64,000 bases of DNA from Citrobacter amalonaticus (GCA_028994555.1 JARDVN010000001.1:1984001-2048000), one strand, 5' to 3'. Counted from the stretch's first letter, positions 20,339 through 31,756 are shown. The notes: a model not told the origin generated them from the sequence alone. A program made the numbers and translations.

Positions 20339-20779
20339 ATGCTGGGTTGGGTCATTACCTGTCACGACGATAAGGCCGAGGAACTGCTAAGCCTGCTGGA
20401 AAAAAACACGGCCCGCTGGCGCAATGCCGGGCGGTGAATTTCTGGCATGGGCTGAGCGCGAACATGTTGAGTCGGATGATGTGCGATGCATTACACGCCA
20501 CAGATTCCGGAGATGGGGTCATCTTTCTCACGGATCTTCCCGGCGAGGCGCCGTATCGCGTGGCGTCACTGATGAGCCATAAGCATCCGCAGTGTGAAGT
20601 CATTTCTGGCATTTCTGTAACGTTGCTGGAGCAAATGCTCCCAGCGCGAGAATTCATGAGTAGTTCGGCGTTTCGTGACCAGATTGTTGCTCTCGGTGGA
20701 CCAGACGTCACCAGCCTGTGGCATCAGCAGCAGAAAAATCCCCCCCTTTGTTCTGTTACACGATTTGTATGAGTATTAA
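20339..20779 (+). CDS. yadI: PTS EIIA-like (mannose-type) component YadI, two frame disruptions
   Basis: A predicted mannose-family phosphotransferase EIIA component. The start ATG 20339 reads MLGWVITCHDDKAEELLSLL, with the phospho-accepting histidine expected in VITCHD. One A is missing from A7 20400-20406 (LLEKK|HGPLAQCRAVNF), the only deletion among the disruptions here. One C is surplus in C7 20740-20746 (QQQKNPP|FVLLHDLYEY). Corrected, it has 146 residues, the E. coli length. No partner EIIB/C genes are nearby, so its role is unclear. Confidence 0.88.
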
Positions 20780-20843
20780 TCATTCTTATTAATGAGGTGA
20801 ATTGGTACAATCGTCGCGTTGTTTCTTTCCCCGGTTATTATTG

Positions 20844-22071
20844 ATGATCAAATACCTCTGTTTGCTGTTGCTGACCTTTTCGACGGTCGTCAGTGCGGTT
20901 TTACCTGCCCGTTATATGCAAACCACAGAAGATGCGGCTATCTGGGCGCAAATTGGCGATAACATGATTACCGTGGGGAATATTCGCGCCGGGCAGATTA
21001 TCTCAGTGACGCCAGTTGCCGCCGATTATTACGAGTTTAAATTTGGTTTCGGTACCGGGTTTATCGACAAGGGGCATCTGGAGCCGGTGCAGGGTAAACA
21101 ACGCGTTGAGGACAGCCTCGGCGATCTCAATAAACCGCTCAGCAACCAGAATCTAATTACCTGGCAAGCCACGCCCATCTATAACGCGCCGAATGTCGGC
21201 AGCGCACCGTTTGGCGTACTGGTGGAAAATCTGCGTTATCCCATTATCAGCAAGCTCAAAGACCGGCTGAATCAAACCTGGTATCAGATCCGCATTGGTG
21301 ACCGACTGGCCTGGATCAGCGCCCTTGACGCGCAGGAAGACCGTGGACTGCCGGTGCTGACCTACCACCATATTCTGCGCGATGAAGAGAATACGCGCTT
21401 TCGCCACACCTCCACCACGACATCCGTTCGCGCCTTCAGCAACCAGATGACCTGGCTGCGCGATCGCGGTTACAGCACGTTGACGATGGCTCAACTGGAC
21501 GGTTATGTACGCAATAAACTGAATCTGCCTGCGCGGGCGGTAGTGATTACCTTTGATGATGGTCTGAAGTCGGTGAGCCGCTATGCATATCCGGTACTGA
21601 AGCAGTACGGCATGAAAGCGACGGCCTTTATTATCTCGTCGCGAATTAAAGTGCGGCCGCAAAAATGGGATCCCAAATCGCTGCAGTTCATGAGCATTTC
21701 AGAACTCAATGGCATCCGCGACGTGTTTGACTTTCAGTCTCATACGCACTTTTTACATCGGGTAGATGGCTATCGACGGCCAATCCTGCTCAGCCGCAGC
21801 CATCACAATATACTGTTTGATTTTGCCCGCTCCCGGCGTGCGCTGGCCCCGTTTAATCCGCATGTGCTTTATCTTTCGTATCCCTTTGGCGGCTATAACG
21901 CGACGGCCGTGAAAGCTGCAGAAGAGGCTGGATTTCACCTGGCGGTGACAACGGTGAAAGGGAAGGTGAAGCCGGGGGGATAATCCGTATTTACTGAAAC
22001 GCCTGTATATCTTGAGAACGGATTCGCTGGAGACCATGTCGCGGCTGATCAGCAATCAGCCGCAGGGGTAG
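20844..22071 (+). CDS. yadE: polysaccharide deacetylase family protein YadE, one frame disruption
   Basis: An exported protein (signal [20 protein letters not shown]) with an SH3-like N-terminal half and a NodB-type carbohydrate esterase domain from about residue 190. The latter is marked by [41 protein letters not shown] and LSYPFGGYN. The Asp-Asp and His-x-x-x-His metal residues are present. G6 21974-21979 has one G too many ([18 protein letters not shown]); corrected, it has 408 residues, one shorter than in E. coli. Natural substrate unknown. Confidence 0.93.
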
Positions 22072-22076
22072 TTCGC

Positions 22077-22457
22077 TTACGCAACCTGAACCGGAATCGC
22101 TTTCGCGGTGCGTTTCATTTCGTTGTCGCCTTCGAAGTAAGCGACCTTTGGCTGCCAGCGGCGCGCTTCTTCATCGGACATGGTGACGAAGCTGGCGATA
22201 ATCACAATGTCGCCCACGCTGGCGCAGTGTGCCGCCGCGCCGTTGACGGAGATGATTTTTGAACCGCGCTCGGCGGCAATCGCATAAGTAGAGAAGCGTT
22301 TGCCGTTGCTCACGTTCCAGATATCAATGGCTTCATTTTCCAGAATCCCGGCGGCATCCAGAAAATCCTGATCGATGGCGCAGGAACCTTCATAGTGCAG
22401 GTCCGCCTGAGTCACTTTCACGCGGTGGAGTTTGCCCTGCAGCATAGTGCGAATCAT
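22077..22457 (-). CDS. panD: aspartate 1-decarboxylase
   Basis: It makes beta-alanine for pantothenate. The 126-residue proenzyme cleaves itself between Gly24 and Ser25 ([12 protein letters not shown]) to form a pyruvoyl group. The conserved [16 protein letters not shown] follows. It is downstream of panC on the same strand but separated by 93 bases; the E. coli yadD gene found there is absent. Confidence 0.98.
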   Translation of the reverse strand: MIRTMLQGKLHRVKVTQADLHYEGSCAIDQDFLDAAGILENEAIDIWNVSNGKRFSTYAIAAERGSKIISVNGAAAHCASVGDIVIIASFVTMSDEEARRWQPKVAYFEGDNEMKRTAKAIPVQVA

Positions 22458-22550
22458 AACGTCTACCTTAAACTCGTATCGATAACGAAGCAGGCCGAAA
22501 CCTGCTTTGAGAAATTTCTCAGGCAGTATTGCCCGATTTTTAACCCCTGT

Positions 22551-23405
22551 CTACTGGGTTAATGCAACCGTCTGATTGTCAATTAACCGTGCCTGGCCAA
22601 GCCATGCAGCAACCAGAATCACCGCGCGCTGGCTGCTTTCGGTCAGCTCAAGCAGCGTGTCAGCATCGCGGATCTGAATATCATCGGGTCGGAAGCCTTT
22701 TTCCGTCAGCTCCTGTTCAGCGATGGCAATAATCTCTTCCAGTTCACGCTCGCCGGCCTGTAGTTTCTCAGCGATGCGGCTCATCACTTTATACAAACCC
22801 GGGGCGATTTTGCGTTGTTCGGCGGTGAGATACCCGTTACGTGAACTCAGGGCTAAGCCGTCTTTGGCACGAATAATCGGCACGCCGACGATCTCGATGT
22901 CGTAGCCCATATCAGCAACCATTTTGCGGATCAGCGCCAGTTGCTGGAAGTCTTTCTCGCCAAAGCAGGCGACGTCCGGTTGTACCAGATTGAACAGTTT
23001 GCTGACGATGGTAGAAACACCGCGAAAGTGGCCAGGACGGCTGGCGCCTTCCAGCATCGTCGAAAGGCCGGGTACGTCCACGTAGGTCTGCCCGTCGGTG
23101 CCCTGAGGATAGATTTGGTCCGGCGCGGGAGCAAAGACGAAATCCACCTTACGCTTGTTCAGTTTTTCGCAGTCTTCCTGCAGCGTGCGAGGGTAGCGCA
23201 CGAGATCGTCCGGACGGTCAAACTGCATCGGGTTGACGAAAATACTCACTACCACGATGTCCGCACGGGCTTTGGCTTCATCAACCAGCTTCATGTGGCC
23301 GTCATGCAGGTTGCCCATCGTCGGCACCAGCGCAATGCGCTTACCTTCCTGACGGGCTCTGCGGATATGCTGACGCAGCAGCGGCAGGGTTTCAATAATC
23401 AGCAC
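22551..23405 (-). CDS. panC: pantothenate synthetase
   Basis: It ligates pantoate and beta-alanine with ATP. It has 284 residues and a nucleotidyltransferase fold with the HxGH-type motif in [19 protein letters not shown] and the second ATP-binding region [12 protein letters not shown]. The ATG at 23405 lies 11 bases after the panB stop, so panB and panC form an operon. Confidence 0.98.
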   Translation of the reverse strand: MLIIETLPLLRQHIRRARQEGKRIALVPTMGNLHDGHMKLVDEAKARADIVVVSIFVNPMQFDRPDDLVRYPRTLQEDCEKLNKRKVDFVFAPAPDQIYPQGTDGQTYVDVPGLSTMLEGASRPGHFRGVSTIVSKLFNLVQPDVACFGEKDFQQLALIRKMVADMGYDIEIVGVPIIRAKDGLALSSRNGYLTAEQRKIAPGLYKVMSRIAEKLQAGERELEEIIAIAEQELTEKGFRPDDIQIRDADTLLELTESSQRAVILVAAWLGQARLIDNQTVALTQ

Positions 23406-23416
23406 AACAAGACTCC

Positions 23417-24208
23417 TTAATGGAAACTGTGTTCTTCGCCCGGATAGACGCCGGACTCAACCTCGGCAATATACTGCCGTACCGCGGCGCGCATGTCGCC
23501 TGCTTGCGTAAGGAAATTTTTGGCAAATTTCGGAATATGGCCGCCGGTGATGCCAAAGGCGTCGTGCATCACCAGAATTTGTCCGTCGGTGACGTTGCCG
23601 GCGCCGATACCGATAACCGGAATGGCGAGCGCCTCCGTCACGCGTTTAGCCAGCTCAACCGGTACGCATTCCAGCACAATGAGCTGTGCGCCTGCCGCTT
23701 CCAGTGCCAGCGCATCGTCCAGCAAAACCTGTCCGGCATCGCCACGCCCCTGAATTTTATAGCCGCCGAAGATATTGACCGATTGAGGCGTCAGACCTAA
23801 ATGTCCGCAGACGGGCACCGCACGCTCGGTGAGCATTTTCACGGTATCCACCAGCCAGGCGCCGCCTTCAATCTTGACCATATTCGCGCCCGCTCGCATG
23901 ACGATGGCGGAATTTTCACAGGCCTGTTCCGGCGTCGCGTAAGCCATAAACGGCAGATCGGCGAGCAGCAGGCAATTCGGCGCACCACGACGCACTGCAC
24001 GTGTGTGGTAAGCGATGTCGTCTACGGTTACTGGCAGGGTAGAGTCATGCCCTTGTACCGTCATTCCCAGGGAATCTCCGACCAGCATCACAGTGATACC
24101 TTCGTCGGCAAACAGCTTCGCGAAGCTGTAGTCATAAGCAGTGATAGTAGCGAAGCGTTTTTTCTCTTGTTTGCACTTTTGCAACACTGAGATTGTGGTC
24201 GGTTTCAT
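23417..24208 (-). CDS. panB: ketopantoate hydroxymethyltransferase
   Basis: The first committed step of pantothenate synthesis: it adds a hydroxymethyl group from methylene-tetrahydrofolate to ketoisovalerate. It is a TIM-barrel protein of 263 residues with metal-binding [19 protein letters not shown] and active-site motifs [12 protein letters not shown] and [19 protein letters not shown]. It leads the panBC operon. Confidence 0.98.
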   Translation of the reverse strand: MKPTTISVLQKCKQEKKRFATITAYDYSFAKLFADEGITVMLVGDSLGMTVQGHDSTLPVTVDDIAYHTRAVRRGAPNCLLLADLPFMAYATPEQACENSAIVMRAGANMVKIEGGAWLVDTVKMLTERAVPVCGHLGLTPQSVNIFGGYKIQGRGDAGQVLLDDALALEAAGAQLIVLECVPVELAKRVTEALAIPVIGIGAGNVTDGQILVMHDAFGITGGHIPKFAKNFLTQAGDMRAAVRQYIAEVESGVYPGEEHSFH

Positions 24209-24328
24209 AACATTTCCTGATGGTGGACGTCATATTTACCGGCATTCTAGCAGTCACATTCAGGGGGGGCAATTGTTTTGAGCAACTGTTTGCGCGAAAG
24301 CAATAATCAGGAATTTAGGTTAGGGCCA

Positions 24329-24808
24329 TTACCAGCGTGCGGGTTTTTCTGCGCCAAGGTGAGTAAGTATGTGATGCAATGAGAGGCCGTCAGGGAAATG
24401 CAGGTCAGGGGCGATTTCAAACAGCGGCCAGAGCATAAAACCGCGATTTTTCATATCGTAGTGCGGCACGGTCAACCGTTCGCTGCGGATGATGCGATCG
24501 CCAAACAGCATGATATCCAGATCCAACGTGCGCGGTCCCCAGCGTTCAGCTTTGCGTACCCGGCCTTGCTGGAGTTCAATACGCTGAGTGTGATCGAGCA
24601 AGGCGTCTGGCTCGAGCGTCGTTTCCAGCGCCACGGCGGCGTTCAGGTAATCGGGCTGATCCTGCGGCCCCAGCGGCGGGGTTCGATAAAAAGAAGAGAG
24701 GGCGACAATCCGGCTTTCAGGGATCTCGCGTATCGCATTGATGGCAGCATTGACCTGCTCCAGAGGAGAGGCCAGATTGCTACCCAGTGCGATGTAAGCG
24801 AGGGTCAT
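24329..24808 (-). CDS. folK: HPPK, 2-amino-4-hydroxy-6-hydroxymethyldihydropteridine pyrophosphokinase
   Basis: This folate-synthesis enzyme transfers pyrophosphate from ATP to hydroxymethyldihydropterin. It has 159 residues ([20 protein letters not shown]), with signature [16 protein letters not shown] and the pterin-binding [10 protein letters not shown] region. It overlaps the end of pcnB by 4 bases, so the two are coupled. Confidence 0.98.
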   Translation of the reverse strand: MTLAYIALGSNLASPLEQVNAAINAIREIPESRIVALSSFYRTPPLGPQDQPDYLNAAVALETTLEPDALLDHTQRIELQQGRVRKAERWGPRTLDLDIMLFGDRIIRSERLTVPHYDMKNRGFMLWPLFEIAPDLHFPDGLSLHHILTHLGAEKPARW

Positions 24809-26202
24809 GCCGTTCCTTCACGACGCGGCGCACGTTTACGCGGACGACGATGACGACGGCGCGGCGACGGATCTTCATCCAGCTCGTTCAGCATCCCTTT
24901 CTGCTCTGGCGGTGCGGAAACCTGGAACTCACCCCACCACTGCACCAGACGCTGCAGTTCGGCGTTATTTTCCACTTCGGCACGCAGCGCGAGTAAATCA
25001 TACGCGGCGCGGAACTTCGGATGCTCCATCAGCTTCCAGGCACGTTTACCCTGACGACGGGACATGCGCAGCTGTAATTGCCAGATATCACGCGTCAGCG
25101 AGGTGAGACGTTTCGGGATCGCCAGCGAACGGCAGGCTTCATCAAGCACTTCATTCATCGCCAGCGCGAAGGCGTCGTAGTAGGCCAGACCGCTTTCCTG
25201 GGCGATTTTCTGCGCCATTTCCAGCAGCGGATACCAGAACATCGCGGCAAACAGGAACGCCGGATTAACACGCATATCGTTATGAATGCGGTTATCGGTA
25301 TTCTTCAGCACTTGCGCAATGATGCGTTCCATCGGACTGTCGCCATTCTCGGTGAAATAGCGAGTAATGGTCGGGAACAGCGGCTGGAACAGACTGTATT
25401 CGCGCAGCTTTTTATAGGTTTCGTAGCCGTAGCCCGCCTGCAGCAGCTTCAACGCCTCTTCAAACAAACGGGCAGGCGGCACGTCATTGATCAGGGTTGC
25501 CAGGCGCGGGATCGGCTCTGCCGTTTCCGGGCTTATCTGCATATCGAGTTTTGCCGCGAAACGTACGGCGCGCAGCATGCGCACCGGATCTTCGCGGTAG
25601 CGGGTTTCCGGATTGCCAATCAGGCGGATCACGCCATCTTCCAGATCCTGCATGCCGCCGACATAGTCGCGAACGGTGAAATCAGCGACGCTGTAATAGA
25701 GGCTGTTAATCGTGAAGTCACGTCGTTGGGCGTCTTCTTCGATGGAACCGAAAATGTTGTCGCGCAACAGCATGCCGTTTTGTCCGCGCTGGGACGTGGT
25801 GCGGTCACTTTCGCTGCCTTCGTGATGACCACGAAAAGTGGCGACTTCAATAATTTCCGGGCCAAACATGACGTGTGCCAGACGGAAACGGCGGCCGACA
25901 AGGCGGCAGTTGCGGAACAGTTTGCGCACCTGGTCTGGTGTCGCATTCGTCGTGACGTCGAAATCTTTCGGTTTTTTGCCGAGCAGAAGGTCACGGACGC
26001 CACCGCCAACCAGCCAGGCTTCGTATCCCGCTTTATTCAGCCTGTACATTACCTTCAGGGCATTTTCACTGATATCTTTGCGTGAAATAGCGTGCTGCTC
26101 GCGCGGGATGACCGTCATACGCGGACGGGCGACGGCAATTTCGGCCTCGCTCTCCTCGCGGCTTAGCACCTTGCGGCAAAAATTAGCGACTCGGGTAAAA
26201 AT
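24805..26202 (-). CDS. pcnB: poly(A) polymerase I, AUU start codon
   Basis: It polyadenylates RNA 3' ends, promoting decay and controlling ColE1 plasmid copy number. The nucleotidyltransferase core has [20 protein letters not shown] with catalytic Asp residues; an RNA-binding region follows, and a basic tail ends [13 protein letters not shown]. The family N-terminus [16 protein letters not shown] has no ATG, GTG or TTG immediately before it. It begins at ATT (26202-26200) behind GAGGTG, and E. coli pcnB is also known to initiate at AUU. That start gives 465 residues, the E. coli length; a further upstream ATG at 26223 is less likely. Confidence 0.95.
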   Translation of the reverse strand: MFTRVANFCRKVLSREESEAEIAVARPRMTVIPREQHAISRKDISENALKVMYRLNKAGYEAWLVGGGVRDLLLGKKPKDFDVTTNATPDQVRKLFRNCRLVGRRFRLAHVMFGPEIIEVATFRGHHEGSESDRTTSQRGQNGMLLRDNIFGSIEEDAQRRDFTINSLYYSVADFTVRDYVGGMQDLEDGVIRLIGNPETRYREDPVRMLRAVRFAAKLDMQISPETAEPIPRLATLINDVPPARLFEEALKLLQAGYGYETYKKLREYSLFQPLFPTITRYFTENGDSPMERIIAQVLKNTDNRIHNDMRVNPAFLFAAMFWYPLLEMAQKIAQESGLAYYDAFALAMNEVLDEACRSLAIPKRLTSLTRDIWQLQLRMSRRQGKRAWKLMEHPKFRAAYDLLALRAEVENNAELQRLVQWWGEFQVSAPPEQKGMLNELDEDPSPRRRHRRPRKRAPRREGTA

Positions 26203-26282
26203 AGTGCACCTCGGTAGTGTCAAACAATATTCAAAATTCAGTTCAAATCGTTTGCTGTGTAAAAATAGCGGCTAATCATAGC

Positions 26283-27180
26283 TCAGCACGACGTATTTGA
26301 GAATGCCGGATTTACAATCGCCGAGTTCGGGACTGTCGAAAGCGTCCAGCTTGCCACCGCAGATGTCAGGATCTCGTCGACGCGCATCTCCTGCCATGGC
26401 AAATCACTGTGTTGCCCGAGAAAGCGCAGCGCCTCCATCAGAACGGGGCGCGGATCGCCGTGCGGCAAGGCAGGGGCATGATTCTGTTTGGAAAGTTTAG
26501 CGCCTAGTTCATTGAGCGCCAGCGGTAGATGAATATAGTCCGGGGGCGTCCAGCCGAACTGCTGGTACAGCGAAATCTGTCGTACCGTCGGCTCAATCAG
26601 ATCGGCACCGCGCACGATTTCACTGATTCCCTGGAAATGATCGTCCACCACCACCGCCAGGTTATAGGCGAACAGTCCGTCACGGCGATGAATAATAAAA
26701 TCTTCTCTGGCAAGGCGTTCGTCGGCCTGAATGTCGCCGCGCAGCCGATCGTGAAAACGGGTGACAGGATGCCGCTGTTTAATGCGCACTGCCGCCTGTT
26801 CCGGCCCGTTTTGCAACGCGCGGCAGTGGCCGTCATAAATCCCGCCAATACTCTGAATTCGCGCCCGCGTGCAGGTGCAGTAGTAGCTCAACCCTCGGTC
26901 GTATAACCAGGCGAACGCTTCGCGGTAGGCATCATGGCGCTGTGACTGCCATAAAATGTCGCCGTCCCAGTGCAGGCCGTAATGTTCCAGTTGACGCAAA
27001 ATAGTGTCAGCGGCACCGGGAACTTCACGAGGGGGGATCAATATCTTCGATACGTACTCGCCATATTCCCTTATGGGCGCGAGCCTGTAAGTAGCTGCCG
27101 AGCGCTGCAATAAGGGAGCCAAAGTGCAGTTCACCGGAAGGTGACGGGGCGAATCGGCCAATATAGTGTGAGTCAGTCAT
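26283..27180 (-). CDS. gluQ: glutamyl-Q tRNA(Asp) synthetase, one frame disruption
   Basis: It attaches glutamate to the queuosine base of tRNA(Asp). It resembles the catalytic half of glutamyl-tRNA synthetase without the anticodon domain. The start at 27180 reads [20 protein letters not shown], with the HIGH-like motif. Zinc cysteines are in [15 protein letters not shown] and YDGHC, and the KMSKS-like motif is [14 protein letters not shown]6 27031-27036 has one base too many ([14 protein letters not shown]); corrected, it has 298 residues. It lies downstream of dksA as in E. coli. Confidence 0.95.
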
Positions 27181-27197
27181 CGTTGCAGAAAGATGAA

Positions 27198-27222
27198 AAG
27201 GCGGGGAAAACCCCGCCTGTTG
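27198..27222 (-). terminator. hairpin after dksA
   Basis: GGCGGGG-AAAA-CCCCGCC forms a stem between dksA and gluQ. It can slow transcription from dksA into gluQ, as reported for this junction in E. coli. Confidence 0.65.
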
Positions 27223-27245
27223 TAAATGTGATCAAATGGGGAGGC

Positions 27246-27701
27246 TTAGCCTGCCATTTGTTTTTCGCGAATTTCAGCCAGCGTTTTGCAGTCGATGCAC
27301 AGATCGGCTGTTGGACGCGCTTCCAGGCGACGAATACCAATTTCCACACCGCAGGATTCGCAGTAGCCGAAATCTTCGTCTTCAACCTTCTTCAGCGTTT
27401 TCTCGATCTTTTTGATCAGTTTGCGCTCACGGTCACGGTTACGCAGTTCGAGGCTGAACTCTTCTTCCTGCGCGGCACGGTCTACCGGATCCGGGAAGTT
27501 GGCAGCTTCATCCTGCATATGAGTAACGGTGCGATCGACTTCATCCCTAAGTTGATTACGCCATGCTTCAAGAATACGCCTGAAGTGCGACAGCTGGGCT
27601 TCGTTCATATACTCTTCGCCCGGTTTCTCCTGGTACGGCTCCACCCCAGCGATGGCGAGAATACTCAGGGACGATGTTTTACGGTTTTGCCCTTCTTGCA
27701 T
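27246..27701 (-). CDS. dksA: RNA polymerase-binding transcription factor DksA
   Basis: It binds the RNA polymerase secondary channel and, with ppGpp, represses ribosomal promoters and activates amino-acid promoters. It has 151 residues from ATG 27701 ([20 protein letters not shown]). The coiled-coil tip carries Asp71 and Asp74 ([12 protein letters not shown]). The zinc finger cysteines are in [11 protein letters not shown] and [11 protein letters not shown]. All key residues are present. Confidence 0.99.
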   Translation of the reverse strand: MQEGQNRKTSSLSILAIAGVEPYQEKPGEEYMNEAQLSHFRRILEAWRNQLRDEVDRTVTHMQDEAANFPDPVDRAAQEEEFSLELRNRDRERKLIKKIEKTLKKVEDEDFGYCESCGVEIGIRRLEARPTADLCIDCKTLAEIREKQMAG

Positions 27702-27879
27702 GTTGCTTCTCCTTAACACGCACTATCGATCCCCATGTTCGGGGGGAAAAATCAGGTCGCTATAAATAGCAGATGCTTTTCAGGATAGCAATTAACTAAA
27801 CGTAACACTTGACAACCCTGTGAGGAAAAGCGTATTTGCGCACGCGACCAGAATACTAAATAACCAATTGTTTACAACA

Positions 27880-28586
27880 CTATAAAGTGACAGTTAATGG
27901 CTCTATCAAAGTCATACTATCGGCAGAAAGTTCCGCTTTATAAACCAGAATTTCTACCCCCCTTACGCTGTGCTTCGAATAATAGTTGCGCATATTTCGC
28001 GTCAATATGGCGCGCGGGTGAAAACCGTGTAATGGCAGAGTGCAAAACGGCAAAGAAAATCACCGCGCGTTTGCCCTCAGCCGCTACGTTCATCAGTTCC
28101 CGAAGATGTTTCTGACCTCGTTCAGTAATGGCATCGGGAAAATAACCAAAGTCCTTTTCCGCTAACGTTACCGATTTCACTTCAATATAGCAGTCAGGCC
28201 GTGAATCTGCCTGTAACATAAAATCAATGCGGCTTCGTTCGGCGCCGTATTTTACTTCGCTTTTCAGCGTGGAATAGCCTGAAAGCTCTGAAATACGTCC
28301 CTGTTCAATGGCCTCTTTGGTCAGTCTGTTCGCCCATAACGTATTCACGCAAATTAACGCGCCCGTCTGGGTTTGGGTTAATTCCCAGGTGTGCGGATAT
28401 TTGCGTTTGATATTCTCTGACGTCGAATACCAGACCGTATCACCGGGCGTGGCACAACCCGTCATCGCGCCGGTATTCGGGCAGTGTAGCGTGAGTTCCG
28501 TCCCGTCCGGTGTGATCACATCGGCTAAAAAAGCGTTTATATCGTTGAACCAGCGTCGCGCGCTGGAGAGGGGGCGTAAAGTGCAT
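27880..28586 (-). CDS. sfsA: sugar fermentation stimulation protein A, two frame disruptions
   Basis: A protein of the SfsA family, reported to influence maltose metabolism and carrying an endonuclease-like core. The start at 28586 reads [20 protein letters not shown]. Conserved motifs are [36 protein letters not shown] and [11 protein letters not shown] surplus base in A6 28527-28532 breaks the N-terminus ([11 protein letters not shown]) and another in C6 27957-27962 breaks the C-terminus ([15 protein letters not shown]). Corrected, it has 234 residues, the E. coli length. Confidence 0.94.
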
Positions 28587-28601
28587 CGCGCATTTCCTTA
28601 A

Positions 28602-29132
28602 TTATTCGCTGAGCGACCAGCGCTGAAGTTCCGTATAACGCGTGCGACCGCGTGCAAAGGTCGAGGCATAGAGGGCAAATTCCGTGACCGGAAAGGACCA
28701 GCAAAAGCCCGGCGGTGGGATCGCCACCGCATGGCTGGCGTCGCGCAGCAGCGTGATGTGGGGATGAAACGGTTGTGGACTTTGATAGCAGCCGTTGCGT
28801 GCTGCCTGAGCCCGCAGCATATTGGCCAGTTGCAGCAGCCCGCGCGGAGACTGACGCGACCCGAGCCAGACCACCCGCGAACGTAACCATTGGCCGGCGT
28901 CATCCAGCCTGAGCGTAAATCCGGGCTGGCGAATGCGCCCGGCAAGCGTCGCCAGCGCTTTTTCCTTATCCGCGCTGACGTCGCCTAAAAAGGCCAACGT
29001 GAGATGCAGGTTTTCAGCCGCAACGGGGCGTCCCGCCTCAGGGAGGAAGTGCGCCGCCCGCCACTGTATTATCTCTTCGCGCACGGTGGAGGGGAGTTCG
29101 AGGGCAAAAAACAGCCGTTTCGGCTCAGACAT
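28602..29132 (-). CDS. thpR: RNA 2',3'-cyclic phosphodiesterase (2H phosphoesterase)
   Basis: Formerly LigT; it opens 2',3'-cyclic phosphates and can join tRNA halves by a 2'-5' bond in vitro. It has 176 residues from ATG 29132 (MSEPKRLFFALELPSTVREE). The two catalytic HxTx motifs are HLTL (43-46) and HITL (125-128). It is divergent from hrpB and lies just downstream of it on the map, with sfsA 15 bases further on the same strand. Confidence 0.96.
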   Translation of the reverse strand: MSEPKRLFFALELPSTVREEIIQWRAAHFLPEAGRPVAAENLHLTLAFLGDVSADKEKALATLAGRIRQPGFTLRLDDAGQWLRSRVVWLGSRQSPRGLLQLANMLRAQAARNGCYQSPQPFHPHITLLRDASHAVAIPPPGFCWSFPVTEFALYASTFARGRTRYTELQRWSLSE

Positions 29133-29205
29133 CGTCGGTACTCGGTTATGAATTAACGCGATGCTACAATGCAGCGCGAAGAATGTTAACCCTCTGGAGC
29201 CATTT

Positions 29206-31636
29206 GTGACGTCATTGCCTGTTGCCGCTGTTTTGCCTGAACTGCTTACTGCCCTCGATTCTGCGCCGCAGGTATTGCTGAGCGCGCCGACGGGCGCCGG
29301 TAAGTCAACCTGGCTACCGCTGCAATTTCTGACGCATAAGGGGATCAGTGGGCGGATTATTCTGCTGGAACCGCGCCGTCTGGCAGCGCGCAATGTGGCG
29401 CAACGACTGGCGGAACTGCTCGGTGAAGCGCCTGGCGAGACCGTTGGCTACCGGATGCGGGCGCAATCCTGTGTGGGGCCAACGACGCGGCTTGAGGTCG
29501 TTACCGAAGGGGTTCTGACGCGTATGATCCAGCGTGATCCGGAACTCAGTGGCGTGGGGCTGGTGATCCTCGATGAATTTCACGAACGCAGTCTGCAGGC
29601 GGATCTCGCGCTGGCATTGCTGCTGGACGTGCAGCAAGGGCTGCGAGACGATCTTAAACTGCTGGTCATGTCTGCCACGCTGGATAACGATCGCCTGCAA
29701 CAGTGCCTGCCGGATGCGCCAGCGATCGTTTCCGAAGGGCGCGCTTTTCCTGTTGAACGCCGCTATCAGCCGCTGGCGGCGCAATTGCGTTTTGACGAGG
29801 CCGTGGCGGTCGCCTGCGCCGAACTACTGCGCAAAGAGCCCGGCTCGCTGCTGCTGTTTTTACCCGGCGTCGGGGAAATTCTGCGCGTGCAGGAGCAATT
29901 AAGTACGCGAGTCGGCAGCGATACATTGCTGTGCCCGCTGTATGGCGCGCTGTCGCTGAATGAGCAACGTAAAGCGATTCTGCTTGCCCCGGACGGGATG
30001 CGCAAAGTCGTGCTGGCGACCAATATTGCGGAGACCAGTCTGACCATTGAGGGCATCCGGCTGGTGGTGGACTGCGCACAGGAGCGCGTCGCACGATTTG
30101 ATGCACGCACCGGCTTGACCCGGTTGATCACTCAGCGCATCAGCCAGGCATCAATGACCCAACGCGCCGGTCGCGCCGGGCGTCTGGAACCGGGCATCTG
30201 CCTGCACCTGCTGGCGAAAGAGCAGGCGGAACGTGCGGCGGCGCAGGGCGATGCTGAGATGTTGCACAGCGATCTCTCAGGATTGCTGATGGAGCTATTG
30301 CAGTGGGGATGTCGCGATCCCGCGCAACTGACCTGGCTGGATCTACCGCCCGCCGTCAACTTACAGGCGGCGAAACGGCTGCTACACATGCTGGGCGCGC
30401 TGGACGGCGAGCAGCTCAGTGCGATGGGGCAAAAAATGGCGGCGTTAGGTAATGACCCGCGCTTAGCGGCGATGTTAGCCAGCGCCTCCACGCCTGACGA
30501 AGCGGCTACGGCGGCAAAGCTGGCGGCCATTCTTGAGGAGCCGCCGCGAATGGGCAATACCGATCTGGGGGGGGGCGTTTTCCCGACATCACCCCGCCTG
30601 GCAGCAGCGCAGCCAGCAACTTCTCAGACGTCTGCATGTCCGTAGCGGCGCAGAGGATGCCGTGCATACGGCATCGCTTCTCGCCCGGGCCTTTGCCGAC
30701 CGGATTGCGCGTCGACGCAGCCAGGATGGGCGTTACCAACTTGCCAACGGTATGGGCGCGGCGCTGGACGCCGATGATGCGCTGGGACGGCATGAGTGGC
30801 TGATTGCGCCTCTGCTGTTGCAGGGCAGTACCTCGCCGGATGCGCGCATTCTGCTGGCGTTGCCGCTGGATATCGACGCGCTTGTTCAGCGTTGCCCTGA
30901 ATTGCTCCAGCAGTCTGATACTATTGAGTGGGATGAAGCGCAGGGGACGTTGAAAGCGTGGCGCAGAATGCGGATAGGGCAACTGACAGTCAAAGTCCAG
31001 CCGCTGGCAAAACCGTCCGAAGAGGAGCTACACCTGGCGATGCTTAACGGCATCCGCGATAAAGGACTGAGTGTACTCAACTGGACACCGGCGGCGGAAC
31101 AATTGCGGTTACGTCTGCACTGTGCGGCGAAATGGCTGCCGGAGTATAACTGGCCTGCGGTTGATGACGAGACGTTACTGGCGACGCTGGAAGAGTGGCT
31201 GTTGCCGCACATGGCCGGCGTGCATTCGCTGCGCGGCCTGAAATCGTTGGATGTTCACCAGGCATTAAGCGGATTACTGGATTATTCCCTACAGCAACGT
31301 CTGGTGAGTTCGCTACCCACACATTACACTGTGCCGACGGGAAGTCGGATTGCCATTCGTTATCACGAAGATAACCCGCCGGCGCTGGCGGTCAGAATGC
31401 AGGAGATGTTTGGCGAGGCCAGCACGCCGACGATTGCGGAGGGCCGTGTGCCGCTGGTACTGGAGCTCTTATCCCCTGCGCAGCGGCCGTTGCAGATCAC
31501 TCGCGATTTGGGCGCATTCTGGCAAGGGTCGTATCGCGAGGTGCAAAAAGAGATGAAAGGGCGCTATCCCAAACATGTCTGGCCGGACGATCCGGCGAAT
31601 ACCGCGCCGACGCGGCGCACTAAAAAGTATTCGTAG
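29206..31636 (+). CDS. hrpB: ATP-dependent helicase HrpB (DEAH box), one frame disruption
   Basis: A superfamily 2 helicase of unclear cellular role. The GTG start at 29206 (VTSLPVAAVLPELLTALDSA) follows CTGGAG. Motifs are I (SAPTGAGKSTWLP), II (LDEFHERSLQADLALAL), III (LVMSATLDNDRL), V (VLATNIAETSLTIEG) and VI (QRAGRAGRLEPG), with the HrpB C-terminal domain to the end. The run of nine G at 30567-30575 breaks the frame. Eight G gives NTDLGGAFSRHHPAW and the E. coli length of 809 residues. Confidence 0.95.
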
Positions 31637-31663
31637 GCCGGATAAACGAAGCGTCATCCGGCA
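31633..31663. repeat. REP element after hrpB
   Basis: GTAGGCCGGATAAACGAAGC plus the ATCCGGCA arm forms a REP hairpin overlapping the hrpB stop. Confidence 0.85.
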
Positions 31664-31756
31664 AATCAGCCAGATAATTGAGAGATTTCTTCTTCTGTCT
31701 TCTGACAGAAGAACAGAGAATCAGGCCTTTGCGCCTGAATGTTGCGGAGAAAAAGC

